Positions 18,471 to 28,496 of a stretch of DNA of 64,000 bases are shown here, in pieces. The notes under the pieces are model-generated. The model saw nothing but the letters and a program-made list of their open reading frames with translations. It made no database searches and had not been told where the DNA came from. This DNA is from Lentisphaeria bacterium UBA4640 (GTDB lineage Bacteria > Verrucomicrobiota > Lentisphaeria > Victivallales > UBA1829). Both the position numbers and the translations under genes were made by a program. How positions within the stretch are numbered: the stretch's first letter is position 1; every line of letters starts with the position of its first letter. The DNA lies in assembly GCA_002405835.1 (NCBI GenBank), contig DHMO01000051.1:68376-132375 (forward strand), written 5' to 3'.

Positions 18471-19703
18471 TTATTTGATTTCGGAATCAAGTCCGGTCTT
18501 CAGATTCCAGAGTTTTGAGAAATGACGCGGAATGTCGATGTTGTTGATGACTCCGTTGAAGAACGCGGATCCGGGACCGAATGCGAACACTGCAACGGGA
18601 GCGCCGGAATGACCTGTGCCGTTGTAGTAAATGTGCGGGTTCTTGGCGTCGTTGCGGTTCGGGGAGACGGAGATTCCGCCGGTTTCGTGGTCGGCGGTCA
18701 CGACGACGAGCGTATCTTTGTGTTTCATAGCGAAGTCAAGAGCCTGACGGACCAGGAAGTCGGTCATGAGCACGCCGCCGGCGGAGAAGTCGGGTTTGTT
18801 GCCGTGTCCGCCCCAGTCGGGATATGCGCACTCGACCATGACGAAGAAGCCCTTCGGGTTGGTGTTGAGACGCTCGAAGACGAGTCCGGCGGCGCGGGCG
18901 AGCGAGGCGGTGTCTTCCAGCGGGAAGTTCATGAAGCCGAAGATTTTGGAGTCGGCGGGAGCTTTGGCGAGTGCATCTTCTTTCGAAGTTTCGAGATAGC
19001 CTTTCGCGGTGAGTTCGGCGCAGATGTTGCGTCCGTCCTCACGTTTGCCCTTGAGTTCTTTGGGAAGGAATGGTTTGCGGTCGCCGTTGCCGATGAGAAC
19101 ATCAAAGTTGCAGGTGACGGTCCATGCGGCGATTTCAGGACCCATGTAGCGGTGCTTTTCGTGCGCGTAGAAGGCTGCGGGAGTGGCTCCTGTGAGGGAG
19201 TCGCAGGTCATGACACCGACTGCGCGTCCGTCCGCTTTTGCGGCTTCCGCAATGGAGCGGAACTTTTTGAGTTCGGGATTGACGCCGACCATGGCGTTGT
19301 TGGTTTTGTATCCGGAGGAGAGGGCGGTTCCGCTGGCGGCGGAGTCGGTGACGGAGCTGTTTGCGGAGAAAGTCTGGGCGAGTCCGGCGGCGGGCATCTG
19401 CTGCATGACGAGTTTGTCAGGGGCGCCGTGCGCGTGGATCGAAGCGAACGCCTGCGCGCCCTGTCCCATGCCGTCGCCGATGATGAAGATGATGTTGCGC
19501 GGGGTTCCGTTCTGCGGGAAGGCTGCGAGCGTTTTTGCATCAACGGATGCGGGAGCGGGGTAGTTCTGCTTGAGTTTGTATTCCTGCTTCCGGGGAGTCT
19601 TGCTGTCTTTTACCGGCGGACGGGCGAAGTCAGCCGCCGCGACGGGCAGCGCAAATGCGGCGAGGATCAGCGGGAGGAAGAGGCGTTTTTGCCGAAAATT
19701 CAT
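18471..19703 (-). CDS. phoA: Alkaline phosphatase (PhoA family), secreted
   Basis: 410 aa with a signal peptide (cleavage near VAAA, residue 24). Hydrolyses phosphate monoesters outside the cytoplasm. Seen: metal site IIGDGMGQG, nucleophile TDSAASGTA (Ser121) and the C-terminal metal-binding TADHETGG. AAGGAG precedes the ATG. It is the first gene of a probable two-gene unit with the permease-EIIA fusion. Confidence 0.93.
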   Translation of the reverse strand: MNFRQKRLFLPLILAAFALPVAAADFARPPVKDSKTPRKQEYKLKQNYPAPASVDAKTLAAFPQNGTPRNIIFIIGDGMGQGAQAFASIHAHGAPDKLVMQQMPAAGLAQTFSANSSVTDSAASGTALSSGYKTNNAMVGVNPELKKFRSIAEAAKADGRAVGVMTCDSLTGATPAAFYAHEKHRYMGPEIAAWTVTCNFDVLIGNGDRKPFLPKELKGKREDGRNICAELTAKGYLETSKEDALAKAPADSKIFGFMNFPLEDTASLARAAGLVFERLNTNPKGFFVMVECAYPDWGGHGNKPDFSAGGVLMTDFLVRQALDFAMKHKDTLVVVTADHETGGISVSPNRNDAKNPHIYYNGTGHSGAPVAVFAFGPGSAFFNGVINNIDIPRHFSKLWNLKTGLDSEIK

Positions 19704-19766
19704 GTCGAGTCTCCTTGTTTATTGTGTTAGGGGGCGGATTCAATATAGCCACGATGAGACGATTTT

Positions 19767-19848
19767 CAAGCGGGAAACGGGATTTGCTGCAAAAAAATCT
19801 GAAATCTCCCGTTTTTCCGCTTGCATAAATTGATTTTGACGCTACATT
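19767..19848 (+). promoter_or_regulatory. Imperfect inverted repeat and promoter in the phoA/unknown divergent region
   Basis: Arms 19767-19785 and 19802-19823 (left AAGCGGGAAACGGGATTT) form a long imperfect hairpin. Its right end meets TTGCAT (19821-19826), 16 bp before TACATT (19843-19848), a plausible promoter for the 171-aa gene. Whether it is an operator or a structural element is not known. Confidence 0.45.
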
Positions 19849-19879
19849 TCAAGTGTAAAGATGAAAGGAGATTTCTACG

Positions 19880-20395
19880 ATGACACAACAGGAAATCAAA
19901 GCGTTTATTGCAGACGGTATCGCGCAGGGCCTCTCTCTCTCCAAGATTCAGGATGCGCTGACTGCGAAGGGAACGCATATTACGTATATGGAACTGCGTC
20001 TCCTCGCTTCCGAAATTGAGGTTTCGCAGCTGGAGAAGCTCGACAAGCCGAAAGCCAAAGCCGCGGCTCCCGCAGCGCCGGCTGAACCCGCTCCGGTCCC
20101 CGGAATGGAAGAGGACGACGATGCGGAGCTGACTCCGCCGGAAGCTCCTGCGGAACTCGCAGCTGGAGAAGGCGCTCCGGAAGCCGCTCCCGCAGCAGGA
20201 AAAACGGTTGTTGAGGTCAACCCCATCGCGAAACCGGGCTTCCTTGTGCACGGTTCCGTCAAGTTCGCGTCCGGTGTGACGGCCGACTGGTTCCTTGATC
20301 AGGATTACCGCCTCGGACTCTCCAACAACTCCGGAAAACCCACGGAAACCGACATCATGGAGTTCCAGAAAGAACTCCAGAAAGTCCTGCGCTGA
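19880..20395 (+). CDS. Unknown protein with two small domains and an Ala/Pro/Glu linker
   Basis: 171 aa, not recognised. N-terminal ~55 residues are helical (TQQEIKAFIADGIAQGLSLS onward); residues about 57-112 form an Ala-Pro-Glu-rich linker; the C-terminal ~55 residues (GFLVHGSVKFASGVTADWFL onward) look like a compact domain of mixed strands and helix. No signal peptide. AAAGGAG lies before the ATG and cysS begins 9 nt after the stop, so it is likely cotranscribed with cysS. Confidence 0.75.
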   Translation: MTQQEIKAFIADGIAQGLSLSKIQDALTAKGTHITYMELRLLASEIEVSQLEKLDKPKAKAAAPAAPAEPAPVPGMEEDDDAELTPPEAPAELAAGEGAPEAAPAAGKTVVEVNPIAKPGFLVHGSVKFASGVTADWFLDQDYRLGLSNNSGKPTETDIMEFQKELQKVLR

Positions 20396-20404
20396 GGTGT
20401 AAAA

Positions 20405-21814
20405 ATGAAATTTTTCAATACACTCGGACGCTGTGTTCAGGATTTCGAACCGATCAACTCCGCCAATGTCGGAATGTACACCTGCGGACCGACGGTCTAC
20501 AACTTCGCGCACATCGGCAACTTCCGCGCCTATCTCTTTGAAGACGTTCTCAAGCGCACGCTCGAATACCACGGCTTCAAGGTGACACAGGTCATGAACC
20601 TTACCGACGTCGACGACAAGACCATCCGCGATTCCCGCGCGAAAAACGTGCCGCTCCGCGACTTCACCGCCGTCTACAAAAAAGCCTTCTTCGAGGATCT
20701 GGACAAGCTGCGCATCGAACGCGCCGCCGTCTACCCCGAAGCGACTACGCACATCCCCGAAATGATTCAGCTCATTCAGACTCTGATCGACAAGGGCTAT
20801 GCGTACCAGGCTCCCGACAAGTGCATCTACTTCTCCATCTCCAAGTTCCGTCCATATGGACGTCTTGCGAGAATCGACATGGAGAACCAGCGCGCGGGCG
20901 TGCGCATCAACACCGATGAATACGCCAAGGATTCCGTCGCCGACTTTGCGCTCTGGAAAGCGTGGGACGAGAACGACGGCGACGTCAAGTGGGACAGCCC
21001 CTGGGGCCCCGGCCGTCCGGGCTGGCATATCGAGTGCTCCGCCATGAGCCAGAAGTATCTCGGCAAAACCTTCGACATTCACACCGGCGGTGTGGACAAC
21101 ATGTTCCCGCACCATGAAGACGAGATCGCGCAGAGCGAAGCCGCGAACGGATGCAAGTTTGTCAATTACTGGCTCCACTGCGAACACCTGATCGTCGACG
21201 GCAAGAAAATGTCCAAGTCGCTCGGCAACTTCTACACGATCCGCGATTTGGAGAAGATGGGTTATACCGGACGCGAAATCCGCTGGACGCTGATCGGTAC
21301 GCACTACCGTTCCAAACTCAATTTCAGCCTTGCTGCGCTTGACCAGGCGCGTTCCGCACTCGGCAAGTTCGACAGCTTCTTCCAGCGTCTGAAAGCGCTT
21401 CCCGCGGGAACGAAGGGGCTGGAGGCTGCGAAGGAGGCCGCCGAAGCCGCGCGCAAACACTTCAGCGACGCATTCGCCGATGATCTCAATGTCGCGGAAG
21501 GGCTTTCCGCCGTCTACACGCTGGAGCGCGCCGCAAACGCGCTGATGGCGAAAGGGGAACTGGAGGCTGACGGCGCCGCGGTGATCCTCGCGCAGTTCCG
21601 AGATTTCGACCGCATCCTCGCCGTGTTCGATGTGGACGCCGTCAAGGAATCGAAAGCCGATGTTCCCGCCGAGGTCATGGATCTTGTCGGTCAGCGCGCC
21701 GCCGCAAAGAAGGCGAAGGATTTTGCGAAGGCGGATGCAATCCGCGACCAGCTGAAATCGCTCGGCTGGGCGGTGAAAGATACCGCCGCGGGTCCGGAAA
21801 TTACAAAACTCTGA
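20405..21814 (+). CDS. cysS: Cysteinyl-tRNA synthetase
   Basis: 469 aa, normal length. Charges tRNA-Cys. Seen: zinc/HIGH region CGPTVYNFAHIGNF, GWHIECSAMS, HPHHEDE-type zinc ligands (FPHHEDEIAQSEA), KMSKSLGNF and the C-terminal DALR-like helical region. Follows the 171-aa gene by 9 nt and precedes the DUF523 gene by 14 nt. Confidence 0.97.
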   Translation: MKFFNTLGRCVQDFEPINSANVGMYTCGPTVYNFAHIGNFRAYLFEDVLKRTLEYHGFKVTQVMNLTDVDDKTIRDSRAKNVPLRDFTAVYKKAFFEDLDKLRIERAAVYPEATTHIPEMIQLIQTLIDKGYAYQAPDKCIYFSISKFRPYGRLARIDMENQRAGVRINTDEYAKDSVADFALWKAWDENDGDVKWDSPWGPGRPGWHIECSAMSQKYLGKTFDIHTGGVDNMFPHHEDEIAQSEAANGCKFVNYWLHCEHLIVDGKKMSKSLGNFYTIRDLEKMGYTGREIRWTLIGTHYRSKLNFSLAALDQARSALGKFDSFFQRLKALPAGTKGLEAAKEAAEAARKHFSDAFADDLNVAEGLSAVYTLERAANALMAKGELEADGAAVILAQFRDFDRILAVFDVDAVKESKADVPAEVMDLVGQRAAAKKAKDFAKADAIRDQLKSLGWAVKDTAAGPEITKL

Positions 21815-21828
21815 CGCGGAGCTCCGGG

Positions 21829-22308
21829 ATGACGAAACCGAAAGTCGCAGTCAGCGCGTGCCTGATCGGTCTGAAGTACCGGTATGACGGCACATCGAAG
21901 ATGAACATGGATTTCATCAATGCGCTGAAAGACAAAGTGGACTTCATCCCGGTCTGTCCCGAGGTGGAATGCGGGCTTTCGATCCCGCGTCCGCCGATGC
22001 GTCTGGAAGCCTCTCCCGCCGGAACGCGCATCCGCGTGATTGAGACGGGGGAGGACGTTACCGCCGCCATGCTCGACTGGGCGCAGAACAAGCTCGACAA
22101 GCTGGAGCGTCTGGGCATTGCGGCATATGTCTTCAAATCCAAATCGCCCTCCTGCGGCTGGAAGAATGTGCAGAAGTTCAACCGCTCCGGACGCTGTCTT
22201 TCCGCCTCCGGACAGGGCATTTTCGCGGCTCTCGTGAAGCGCCGCTTTCCGAACATTCCCGTCATTGAGGAGACAGATTTTCCGGAACTTCTCAATATGA
22301 TGGACTGA
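21829..22308 (+). CDS. DUF523 family protein
   Basis: 159 aa. Matches the DUF523 (YbbK) pattern: VSACLIGLKYRYDG near the start, PVCPEVECGLSIPRPPMRL, and FKSKSPSCGW with conserved Cys residues that suggest a metal or redox site. Function not established. Last gene of the cysS run; its TGA directly abuts the TAA of the convergent dus gene. Confidence 0.9.
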   Translation: MTKPKVAVSACLIGLKYRYDGTSKMNMDFINALKDKVDFIPVCPEVECGLSIPRPPMRLEASPAGTRIRVIETGEDVTAAMLDWAQNKLDKLERLGIAAYVFKSKSPSCGWKNVQKFNRSGRCLSASGQGIFAALVKRRFPNIPVIEETDFPELLNMMD

Positions 22309-23184
22309 TTATTTCCCGATAAACGTCCGGAACTCTTCCGGCGGCAGGGCGCGGCGGGCAAATTCGCGCAGCGGTCCTTCCGGCGATCCCGCGTTCCGCA
22401 TGGCGTCCAGCATCTCATGGACACTCATCGCATGTTCCGCTCCGGAACGGATCTGATTCGGCAGTCCGGGGTTCTTGAGGAACATCCGCGCAAGCGCAAC
22501 TCCGGCGCAGCGGGTCTTTTCCGCCATTCGGAGCGCATCCTCCGGTGATGCAATGTCGCCATTCCCGAAAACCGGAACTTTGCTCAGCCGGACCGCTTCC
22601 GCAAGACGCTTCAATCCGCCAGTGACCGGACGGTAGTTCTCCGAAACGGTCCGGAAGTGGAGAATGACAAGCTCCGCGCCGTCCACAGCGTCGAGCAGAA
22701 CCGGAATTTCCGGCTTGTCATATCCTGTGCGGAGTTTGACGCTCAGCGAAGTTTCCGGTTTTAGAGCCTGCCGCACCATATGGACAATCTCTCTGACGCG
22801 ATCCGGTGTGCGCAGGAGCGCTCCGCCCGCGCCGTGGCTTGTGACGGTCGGGCTTGGACACGCAAGGTTCAGATTGACCGCACGGATTCCGAGGCGTTCG
22901 AGCGAGACGGCGCATTCCGCGAGCGGCTCCGGTTCGCGCCCGATGATCTGCACCATCAGCGGAATCCCCGCTTCCCGGTAAGGTTCCAGCCGTTTGCGCA
23001 GAACCGCGGGGGAGGGGACGGAGCCCGTGACGGAGATGAACGGCGTCAGCCACAAGTCGTTCAGCTTCAGCAGGTTTGCCGCGCGGACGAAGGCGGGCGT
23101 CATGACTCCCTCCATCGGGGAGAGCATGACGCGCGAGGGGAGCACGAAGCCGCTGGGCAGAGCCAGCGGCGCGGCGAAGTTCAC
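22309..23184 (-). CDS. tRNA-dihydrouridine synthase (Dus family)
   Basis: 291 aa. FMN enzyme reducing uridine in tRNA D-loops. Seen: SPMEGVMTPAFVRAA, NLNLACPSPTV with catalytic Cys, SVKLRTG, HFRT and FGNGDI. The frame is open far upstream, but that is shadow of pepF. The GTG at 23184 overlaps the pepF TGA by 4 nt (GTGA), a typical coupled start; another GTG is 9 nt upstream. The exact subfamily (A, B or C) cannot be fixed by eye. Confidence 0.88.
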   Translation of the reverse strand: MNFAAPLALPSGFVLPSRVMLSPMEGVMTPAFVRAANLLKLNDLWLTPFISVTGSVPSPAVLRKRLEPYREAGIPLMVQIIGREPEPLAECAVSLERLGIRAVNLNLACPSPTVTSHGAGGALLRTPDRVREIVHMVRQALKPETSLSVKLRTGYDKPEIPVLLDAVDGAELVILHFRTVSENYRPVTGGLKRLAEAVRLSKVPVFGNGDIASPEDALRMAEKTRCAGVALARMFLKNPGLPNQIRSGAEHAMSVHEMLDAMRNAGSPEGPLREFARRALPPEEFRTFIGK

Positions 23185-24965
23185 TTCAGACACTTCTTGA
23201 GCTCTTTCACCTGTTCTGCGAAGACGGTCATGGCGTCCTGCACGGGGGCGGGGGTGGTGAAGTCCACTCCCGCGTCCTTCATGATGTCGATGACCTCTTT
23301 GGAATCTCCGGCTTTGAGGAAGCGGAGATAGCCTTCCGTTTCGCCGTCGAGAATCTTTTTGGAGAGTGCGAGGGCTGCGGAGATTCCGGTTGCGTACTTG
23401 TAGACATAGAAGTCGTAGTGGAAGTGCGGGATGCGCGCCCACTCGTAACGGATATCGTCGTCGGGGTTTACTCCGGGGCCGTGATAGAGCTTGTTGAGTT
23501 CGAAGTAGTGGTTGGAAAGAGTGTCGGCAGTGAGCGGTTCGCCGGCTTCCGCCATCTTGTGGATGTCACGTTCGAACTCCGCGAACATGGTCTGGCGGAA
23601 GAGGGTTCCGCGGATTGTGTCGATCAGGTGGTTGAGCAGATACGCTTTGCGCGCGGGATCGGTTGTGTTTGCAACCATGTAGCGCTGGAGCAGAATTTCG
23701 TTGGTGGTGGAAGCGACTTCGGCGACAAAGATTTTGTAGCCCGCGTAGTGGTAGTCGTTCGCATGGTCGGAGAAATAGGAATGCAGGGAGTGTCCGAGCT
23801 CGTGCGCGAGGGTGAAGACGCTGTCGAGGTTCCCGGAATAGTTCAGCAGCAGGTACGGCGGGAAGCGGTAGCAGCCGCTGGAGTAGGCGCCGGAGCGTTT
23901 GCCCTGCGCTTCGGGAATGTCGATCCAGCGTTCCTTGAACGCCTTGTCAAGAATTTGACCGTAGGTTTTGCCGAGCGGGCGGAGCGCCTCTTTGACGTAC
24001 TGGACCGCGTCTTTCCACTCCACTTCCATTGCGGCGTCGGGGACGAGCGGGCAGTGGATGTCGTACATGTCCAGCTTTTTGAGTCCGAGCCGTTTCGCGC
24101 GGAATTTGAAGTAGTCGTAAAGCGGTGTGAAGCTGTCGTGCACGGTGGAGATCAGCGATTCATACACACTGACCGGGACGGCGTCTTCGAACAGCGAGGC
24201 TTCGAGCGCGGATTTGAACTTGTGGAGCTTGGCGTCGACCACATGGGATTTGACTGCGGTGTCGAGAATCGCGGCGAAGGTGTTTTTGAACTGCCCGTAA
24301 ACGGAATAGATGCCTTTGAAGGCGTCGCGGCGGACATTGCGGTCGGCGGATTCGAGCAGTTTGATGTAGTTGCCGTGTGTGAGGCGCACATCCGCGCCGG
24401 CGGCGTCCTTGATGACGGGGAACTTGAGATCGGCGTCGTTCATGACGGAGAAGGTTTTGTAGGGGCCTCCGAAGACTTCTCCGGAGAGTCCGAGCACGCG
24501 TTCCTCCGCTTCAGTGAGGGTGTGCGGCCGGTCGGCTTCGAGACGCTTCATGGTGAGCGCGTAGAATTTGAGTTCGGGAGCTTTGGCGAGTTTGCGGAAC
24601 TCCTTCTTGTCGATTTTCATGATTTCCGGCTCGAACCAGGCGGTGTCGCCCTCGATTTCCGCGGATTTTGCGAGAATGCGGTCGACGCGTCCGCGGTTTT
24701 CGGAGATTCCGGTGTCTTCGTCGGAGCGGAGGTGTGCGAAGGTGTGGAGTTTTTCAAGCAGGAAGCTGAGCTCGTCTTCCGCCTGAAACGCTTTCGCGAG
24801 GGTTGCGGGGGAGTCGGCAAGATGTCCTTTGAACTTCTGGAATTTGCGGACGAGACCGTCGATTTTTCTGAAATCTTTCTCCCAGTCTTCGTTTGTCGGA
24901 TACATTTTCGTGAGATCCCAGGTCATTTCGACGGGCAGATCGGCATGTTTTTGCGGTTCTTTCAT
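23181..24965 (-). CDS. pepF: Oligoendopeptidase F (M3 metallopeptidase)
   Basis: 594 aa, the standard length. Cytoplasmic zinc peptidase that cleaves short peptides. Zinc motif HELGHSLHSYF at residues 388-398, with the downstream EVAST Glu ligand; the N-terminal part is the helical PepF domain. AGGAG precedes the ATG at 24965. Translationally coupled to dus. Confidence 0.95.
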   Translation of the reverse strand: MKEPQKHADLPVEMTWDLTKMYPTNEDWEKDFRKIDGLVRKFQKFKGHLADSPATLAKAFQAEDELSFLLEKLHTFAHLRSDEDTGISENRGRVDRILAKSAEIEGDTAWFEPEIMKIDKKEFRKLAKAPELKFYALTMKRLEADRPHTLTEAEERVLGLSGEVFGGPYKTFSVMNDADLKFPVIKDAAGADVRLTHGNYIKLLESADRNVRRDAFKGIYSVYGQFKNTFAAILDTAVKSHVVDAKLHKFKSALEASLFEDAVPVSVYESLISTVHDSFTPLYDYFKFRAKRLGLKKLDMYDIHCPLVPDAAMEVEWKDAVQYVKEALRPLGKTYGQILDKAFKERWIDIPEAQGKRSGAYSSGCYRFPPYLLLNYSGNLDSVFTLAHELGHSLHSYFSDHANDYHYAGYKIFVAEVASTTNEILLQRYMVANTTDPARKAYLLNHLIDTIRGTLFRQTMFAEFERDIHKMAEAGEPLTADTLSNHYFELNKLYHGPGVNPDDDIRYEWARIPHFHYDFYVYKYATGISAALALSKKILDGETEGYLRFLKAGDSKEVIDIMKDAGVDFTTPAPVQDAMTVFAEQVKELKKCLK

Positions 24966-25069
24966 AAAATCTCCTGTTTTTTTGTTGTTCTTAATGTATA
25001 TCCAACTAGCATATTCATCAAGATGGATTATATTAAAATGATGAAAATATTTTAACGGAAGGAGCTTCT

Positions 25070-27004
25070 ATGTCATCGTTTTACTTGACGACACCGATTT
25101 ACTACGTCAACGACAAGCCGCACATCGGCCATGCGTACACCACGATTCTGGGCGATGTGATCACCGGATATCACCGCGGAATGGGGGAGGACGTCTGGTT
25201 CCTCACCGGCACCGATGAACACGGCCAGAAGGTTCAGAAAGCCGCCGCCGAGCACAATATGACCCCGATGGAGCAGTGCGACTCTACAGTCGTCCGATTC
25301 CAGGAACTCTGGAAAAAGCTCGGAATCAGAAACGATGATTTCATCCGCACCACGCAGGAACGCCACAAAACCATTGTCCGCAAGATCCTTCAGGACCTCT
25401 ACGACCGCGACCTGATCTACAAGGCGGAATACAAGGGACACTACTGCGTTCCCTGCGAACGCTTCTTCACCGACAAGGACCTTGTCGACGGCAATCTCTG
25501 TCCCGACTGCCACCGTCCGACCAACGACATTATCGAATCCAATTACTTCTTCCGCATGAGCCGTTATCAGGACTGGCTGATCGACTACATCAAGACGCAT
25601 CCGGGCTTCATTCAGCCGGCATACCGCGCGAATGAAACGCTGGGCTTCCTCAAGAAACCGCTGGAAGATCTCTGCATCTCCCGCCCGAAAGCGCGCCTCT
25701 CCTGGGGCATCGAGCTTCCGTTCGACCCCGAATACGTCTGCTACGTCTGGTTCGACGCTCTCATCAACTACATCTCCGCCATCGGATACGGAACCGACAT
25801 GGACCGCTGCATGAAGTACTGGTCCAACGCGCATCATCTGATCGGCAAGGACATTCTCACCACACACACGGTCTACTGGCCGACCATGCTGAAGGCGATC
25901 GGGCTGGAACCCCCGAAGACCATTCTCGCGCACGGCTGGTGGCTCATCGGACAGAACAAAATGAGCAAGTCCCTCGGAAACGTCGTCAATCCCATGGAGA
26001 TGGCGGACAAGTACGGCGTGGACGCTTTCCGCTACTTCCTGCTTTCGGAAATGACGCTCGGTCAGGACGCCGCGTTCTCCGAAGAGGCGTTTGTGAAACG
26101 CTACAACAGCGATCTCGCGAATGACCTCGGAAACATGCTGAACCGCGCAGTCAAGCTCATCGTCCGCAACTTCGATTCCAAAATTCCGGCTCCGGGAACG
26201 CTCACCACGGAGGATATGGAACTCTTCGGCGCGGCATCCGAAGCCGCCGAACTCATGGAGCGCGCCGTCCGCGACCTGCATCTTGACAAGGGCATCGAAG
26301 CCGTCATGAACGTCGTCCGCAAGGCGAACCGCTACATGGAATCGACGGCTCCGTGGACTCTCGCGAAAGAGGGCAAAACGGAACGTCTCGGAACGGTTCT
26401 CTATACCGCCGCGGAAACCCTGCGCGTGGTCGCCCAGCTCTTCCTTCCCGTCATGCCGGAGAAGATGACTGCGCTGCTGAAAACCCTCGGCGCATCCTCG
26501 GTGTTTTCGTTTGAAGAGGCGAAGAACCACGGCGTTCTGACTCCGGGCTCCCCGATCCATGATGTCGATGCACTCTTCCCGCGCATTCAGTTCGAGGCTC
26601 CGGAAGCCCCGAAACCGGAATCGAAGAAGAAACAGGAAAAAGTCAAAATCGTCAAAGAGGAACCCATCCTTCCCGAAGGCGTTATCACCATCAACGATTT
26701 TGCCAAAGTCAAACTTGTGACGGCAAAAGTCGTTCAGGTTGAAAAGGTTCCGGATGCGGAAAAACTGCTGAAACTCCAGATCGAACTCGGTGCGGAGAAG
26801 CGCCAGATCGTTTCCGGAATCGCAAAATATTACACCCCCGAAGAACTGGTCGGGAAAATCATCGTCGTCGTAGCAAACCTCAAGCCCGCCAAGATCCGCG
26901 GCGTGGAATCGTGTGGGATGCTTCTCGCGGCGAAAACCGATGACGACCTCCGCCTTGTGACGGTCGACGTCCCCGATTTCCCCTCCGGCGTTTCCGTGGG
27001 CTGA
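25070..27004 (+). CDS. metG: Methionyl-tRNA synthetase with C-terminal tRNA-binding domain
   Basis: 644 aa. HIGH motif KPHIGHAYTT, zinc Cys pairs CVPC and CPDC, KMSKSLGN near residue 297, and a C-terminal EMAP/Trbp-like OB domain (about 535-644) joined by a Lys/Glu-rich linker. GGAAGGAG lies before the ATG. rhaB starts 22 nt downstream and may be read from the same transcript. Confidence 0.97.
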   Translation: MSSFYLTTPIYYVNDKPHIGHAYTTILGDVITGYHRGMGEDVWFLTGTDEHGQKVQKAAAEHNMTPMEQCDSTVVRFQELWKKLGIRNDDFIRTTQERHKTIVRKILQDLYDRDLIYKAEYKGHYCVPCERFFTDKDLVDGNLCPDCHRPTNDIIESNYFFRMSRYQDWLIDYIKTHPGFIQPAYRANETLGFLKKPLEDLCISRPKARLSWGIELPFDPEYVCYVWFDALINYISAIGYGTDMDRCMKYWSNAHHLIGKDILTTHTVYWPTMLKAIGLEPPKTILAHGWWLIGQNKMSKSLGNVVNPMEMADKYGVDAFRYFLLSEMTLGQDAAFSEEAFVKRYNSDLANDLGNMLNRAVKLIVRNFDSKIPAPGTLTTEDMELFGAASEAAELMERAVRDLHLDKGIEAVMNVVRKANRYMESTAPWTLAKEGKTERLGTVLYTAAETLRVVAQLFLPVMPEKMTALLKTLGASSVFSFEEAKNHGVLTPGSPIHDVDALFPRIQFEAPEAPKPESKKKQEKVKIVKEEPILPEGVITINDFAKVKLVTAKVVQVEKVPDAEKLLKLQIELGAEKRQIVSGIAKYYTPEELVGKIIVVVANLKPAKIRGVESCGMLLAAKTDDDLRLVTVDVPDFPSGVSVG

Positions 27005-27026
27005 TTAAAAAAAAGGAGAGTTTTAC

Positions 27027-28487
27027 ATGTTCAACTGTTTGGCAATCGACATTGGCGCCGGAAGCGGCAGAATCATGAGATGCACCGTTTCGGACGAGGG
27101 AAAAGTCGATCTGACTGAAATTTCCCGTTTCCCGAACAACAGCCGTGAAGTGGACGGCGCATTGCGCTGGGACATCGGCGCGCTTGTCGCAGACATCAAA
27201 GCCGGGCTCGCCAAAGGCGCCGCCGAGATGAAGCCGGACGCCGTCGCGGTCGATACCTGGGGCGTCGATTACCTGTTCCTCGACAAGGACGGAAACCGTC
27301 TCGCCGATCCCGTCTGCTACCGCGATCCCCGCACGGTCGGGCTCGACAAGGAGTTCGTGGAGAAGTTCGGCAAAGAGCGTCTCCAGCGTCTGACGGGCAT
27401 CCAGATCATGAATATCAACACACTTTTCCAGCTTTACGCGGAGTGCAAGGCAAATCCGGATTACGCCGCGAAAGCGGAGCATTTCGTGTTTGTTCCCGAC
27501 TACATTGCATACTGTCTCTCCGGCGTGATTGCGAATGAGTTCACCATTGCCAGCACTTCGCAGCTGCTCGACTGCGCAAAGGCGGACTGGTCGGATGAAC
27601 TTCTGGAGGCGGTCCGTCTCCCGCGCCGCTGTGTCAAGCCGCTCACCCAGCCCGGAACGAAGATCGGAACCTGTGACTTCTCCGGCGTGAAGGGACTTGA
27701 AGGCGTTCCGTGCGTGATGGTCGGTTCGCACGACACCGCGTCCGGCGTCGCCGCGGCTCCCGCGGTCGGTGACAGAAACTGGGCATACGTCGCTTCCGGA
27801 ACCTGGTGTCTGACCGGCATCGAGTCGCCGAAGGCTCTTGCGACTCCGCTTGCCGCCGAACTCAATTTCACCAACGAAGGCGGTGTTGCGCACACCTACC
27901 GCGTACTCAAGAACCTTACCGGTTTCTGGATTCTGCGGGGACTCAAAGACGATGTCGCGAAGGATGTTTCCTACGATGACATCATGATGAAGGCTGAGAC
28001 GGAAGCGCGCAAGTTCCGCTGTTTCTACAATCCGAATCACGAACTTTTCTTCAACCCGGAATCCATGAAGGCGTCTGTGGATGAATTCATGAAAATGTCC
28101 GGTCAGCCGCTCCCCGAAACTCCGGCGGAATACATTGAGACATTCCTGGAAAGTCTCGCTCTGCTGTTCCGCAAGACGATTGAAGAAGCGGATTCCGTAT
28201 CGGGCAAGAAGACGGAAGTGATTCACCTGATGGGCGGCGGAGCCCAGAACTCCACGCTTTGCCAGTACACTGCCGATGCCACCGGCTGCACCGTCATGGC
28301 GGGACCGGTTGAGGCAACGGCGATTGGAAATGCGATGCTTCAGGCAATTGCGGTCGGCAAGATTGATTCCGTCCAGTCCGCCCGTAAACTGATCCGCACG
28401 TCGTTTGCGCCGGAAGTCTACACGCCGAAGAACAAAGCGGCGTGGGATGAAGCGGCCGTCCGTTTTGCGGAAATCATGAAAAAATAA
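27027..28487 (+). CDS. rhaB: Rhamnulokinase (FGGY kinase)
   Basis: 486 aa. Phosphorylates L-rhamnulose to rhamnulose-1-phosphate. N-terminal ADP loop AIDIGAGSGR, AVDTWGVDYLFLD, YRDPRT, INTLFQLYAE, SGTWCLTG and HLMGGGAQN match RhaB closely. AAGGAG upstream. The other rhamnose genes (isomerase, aldolase) are not in the window. The AraC regulator at 30.2 kb could serve it, but nothing in the sequence proves the link. Confidence 0.9.
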   Translation: MFNCLAIDIGAGSGRIMRCTVSDEGKVDLTEISRFPNNSREVDGALRWDIGALVADIKAGLAKGAAEMKPDAVAVDTWGVDYLFLDKDGNRLADPVCYRDPRTVGLDKEFVEKFGKERLQRLTGIQIMNINTLFQLYAECKANPDYAAKAEHFVFVPDYIAYCLSGVIANEFTIASTSQLLDCAKADWSDELLEAVRLPRRCVKPLTQPGTKIGTCDFSGVKGLEGVPCVMVGSHDTASGVAAAPAVGDRNWAYVASGTWCLTGIESPKALATPLAAELNFTNEGGVAHTYRVLKNLTGFWILRGLKDDVAKDVSYDDIMMKAETEARKFRCFYNPNHELFFNPESMKASVDEFMKMSGQPLPETPAEYIETFLESLALLFRKTIEEADSVSGKKTEVIHLMGGGAQNSTLCQYTADATGCTVMAGPVEATAIGNAMLQAIAVGKIDSVQSARKLIRTSFAPEVYTPKNKAAWDEAAVRFAEIMKK

Positions 28488-28496
28488 GGCGCGGTC

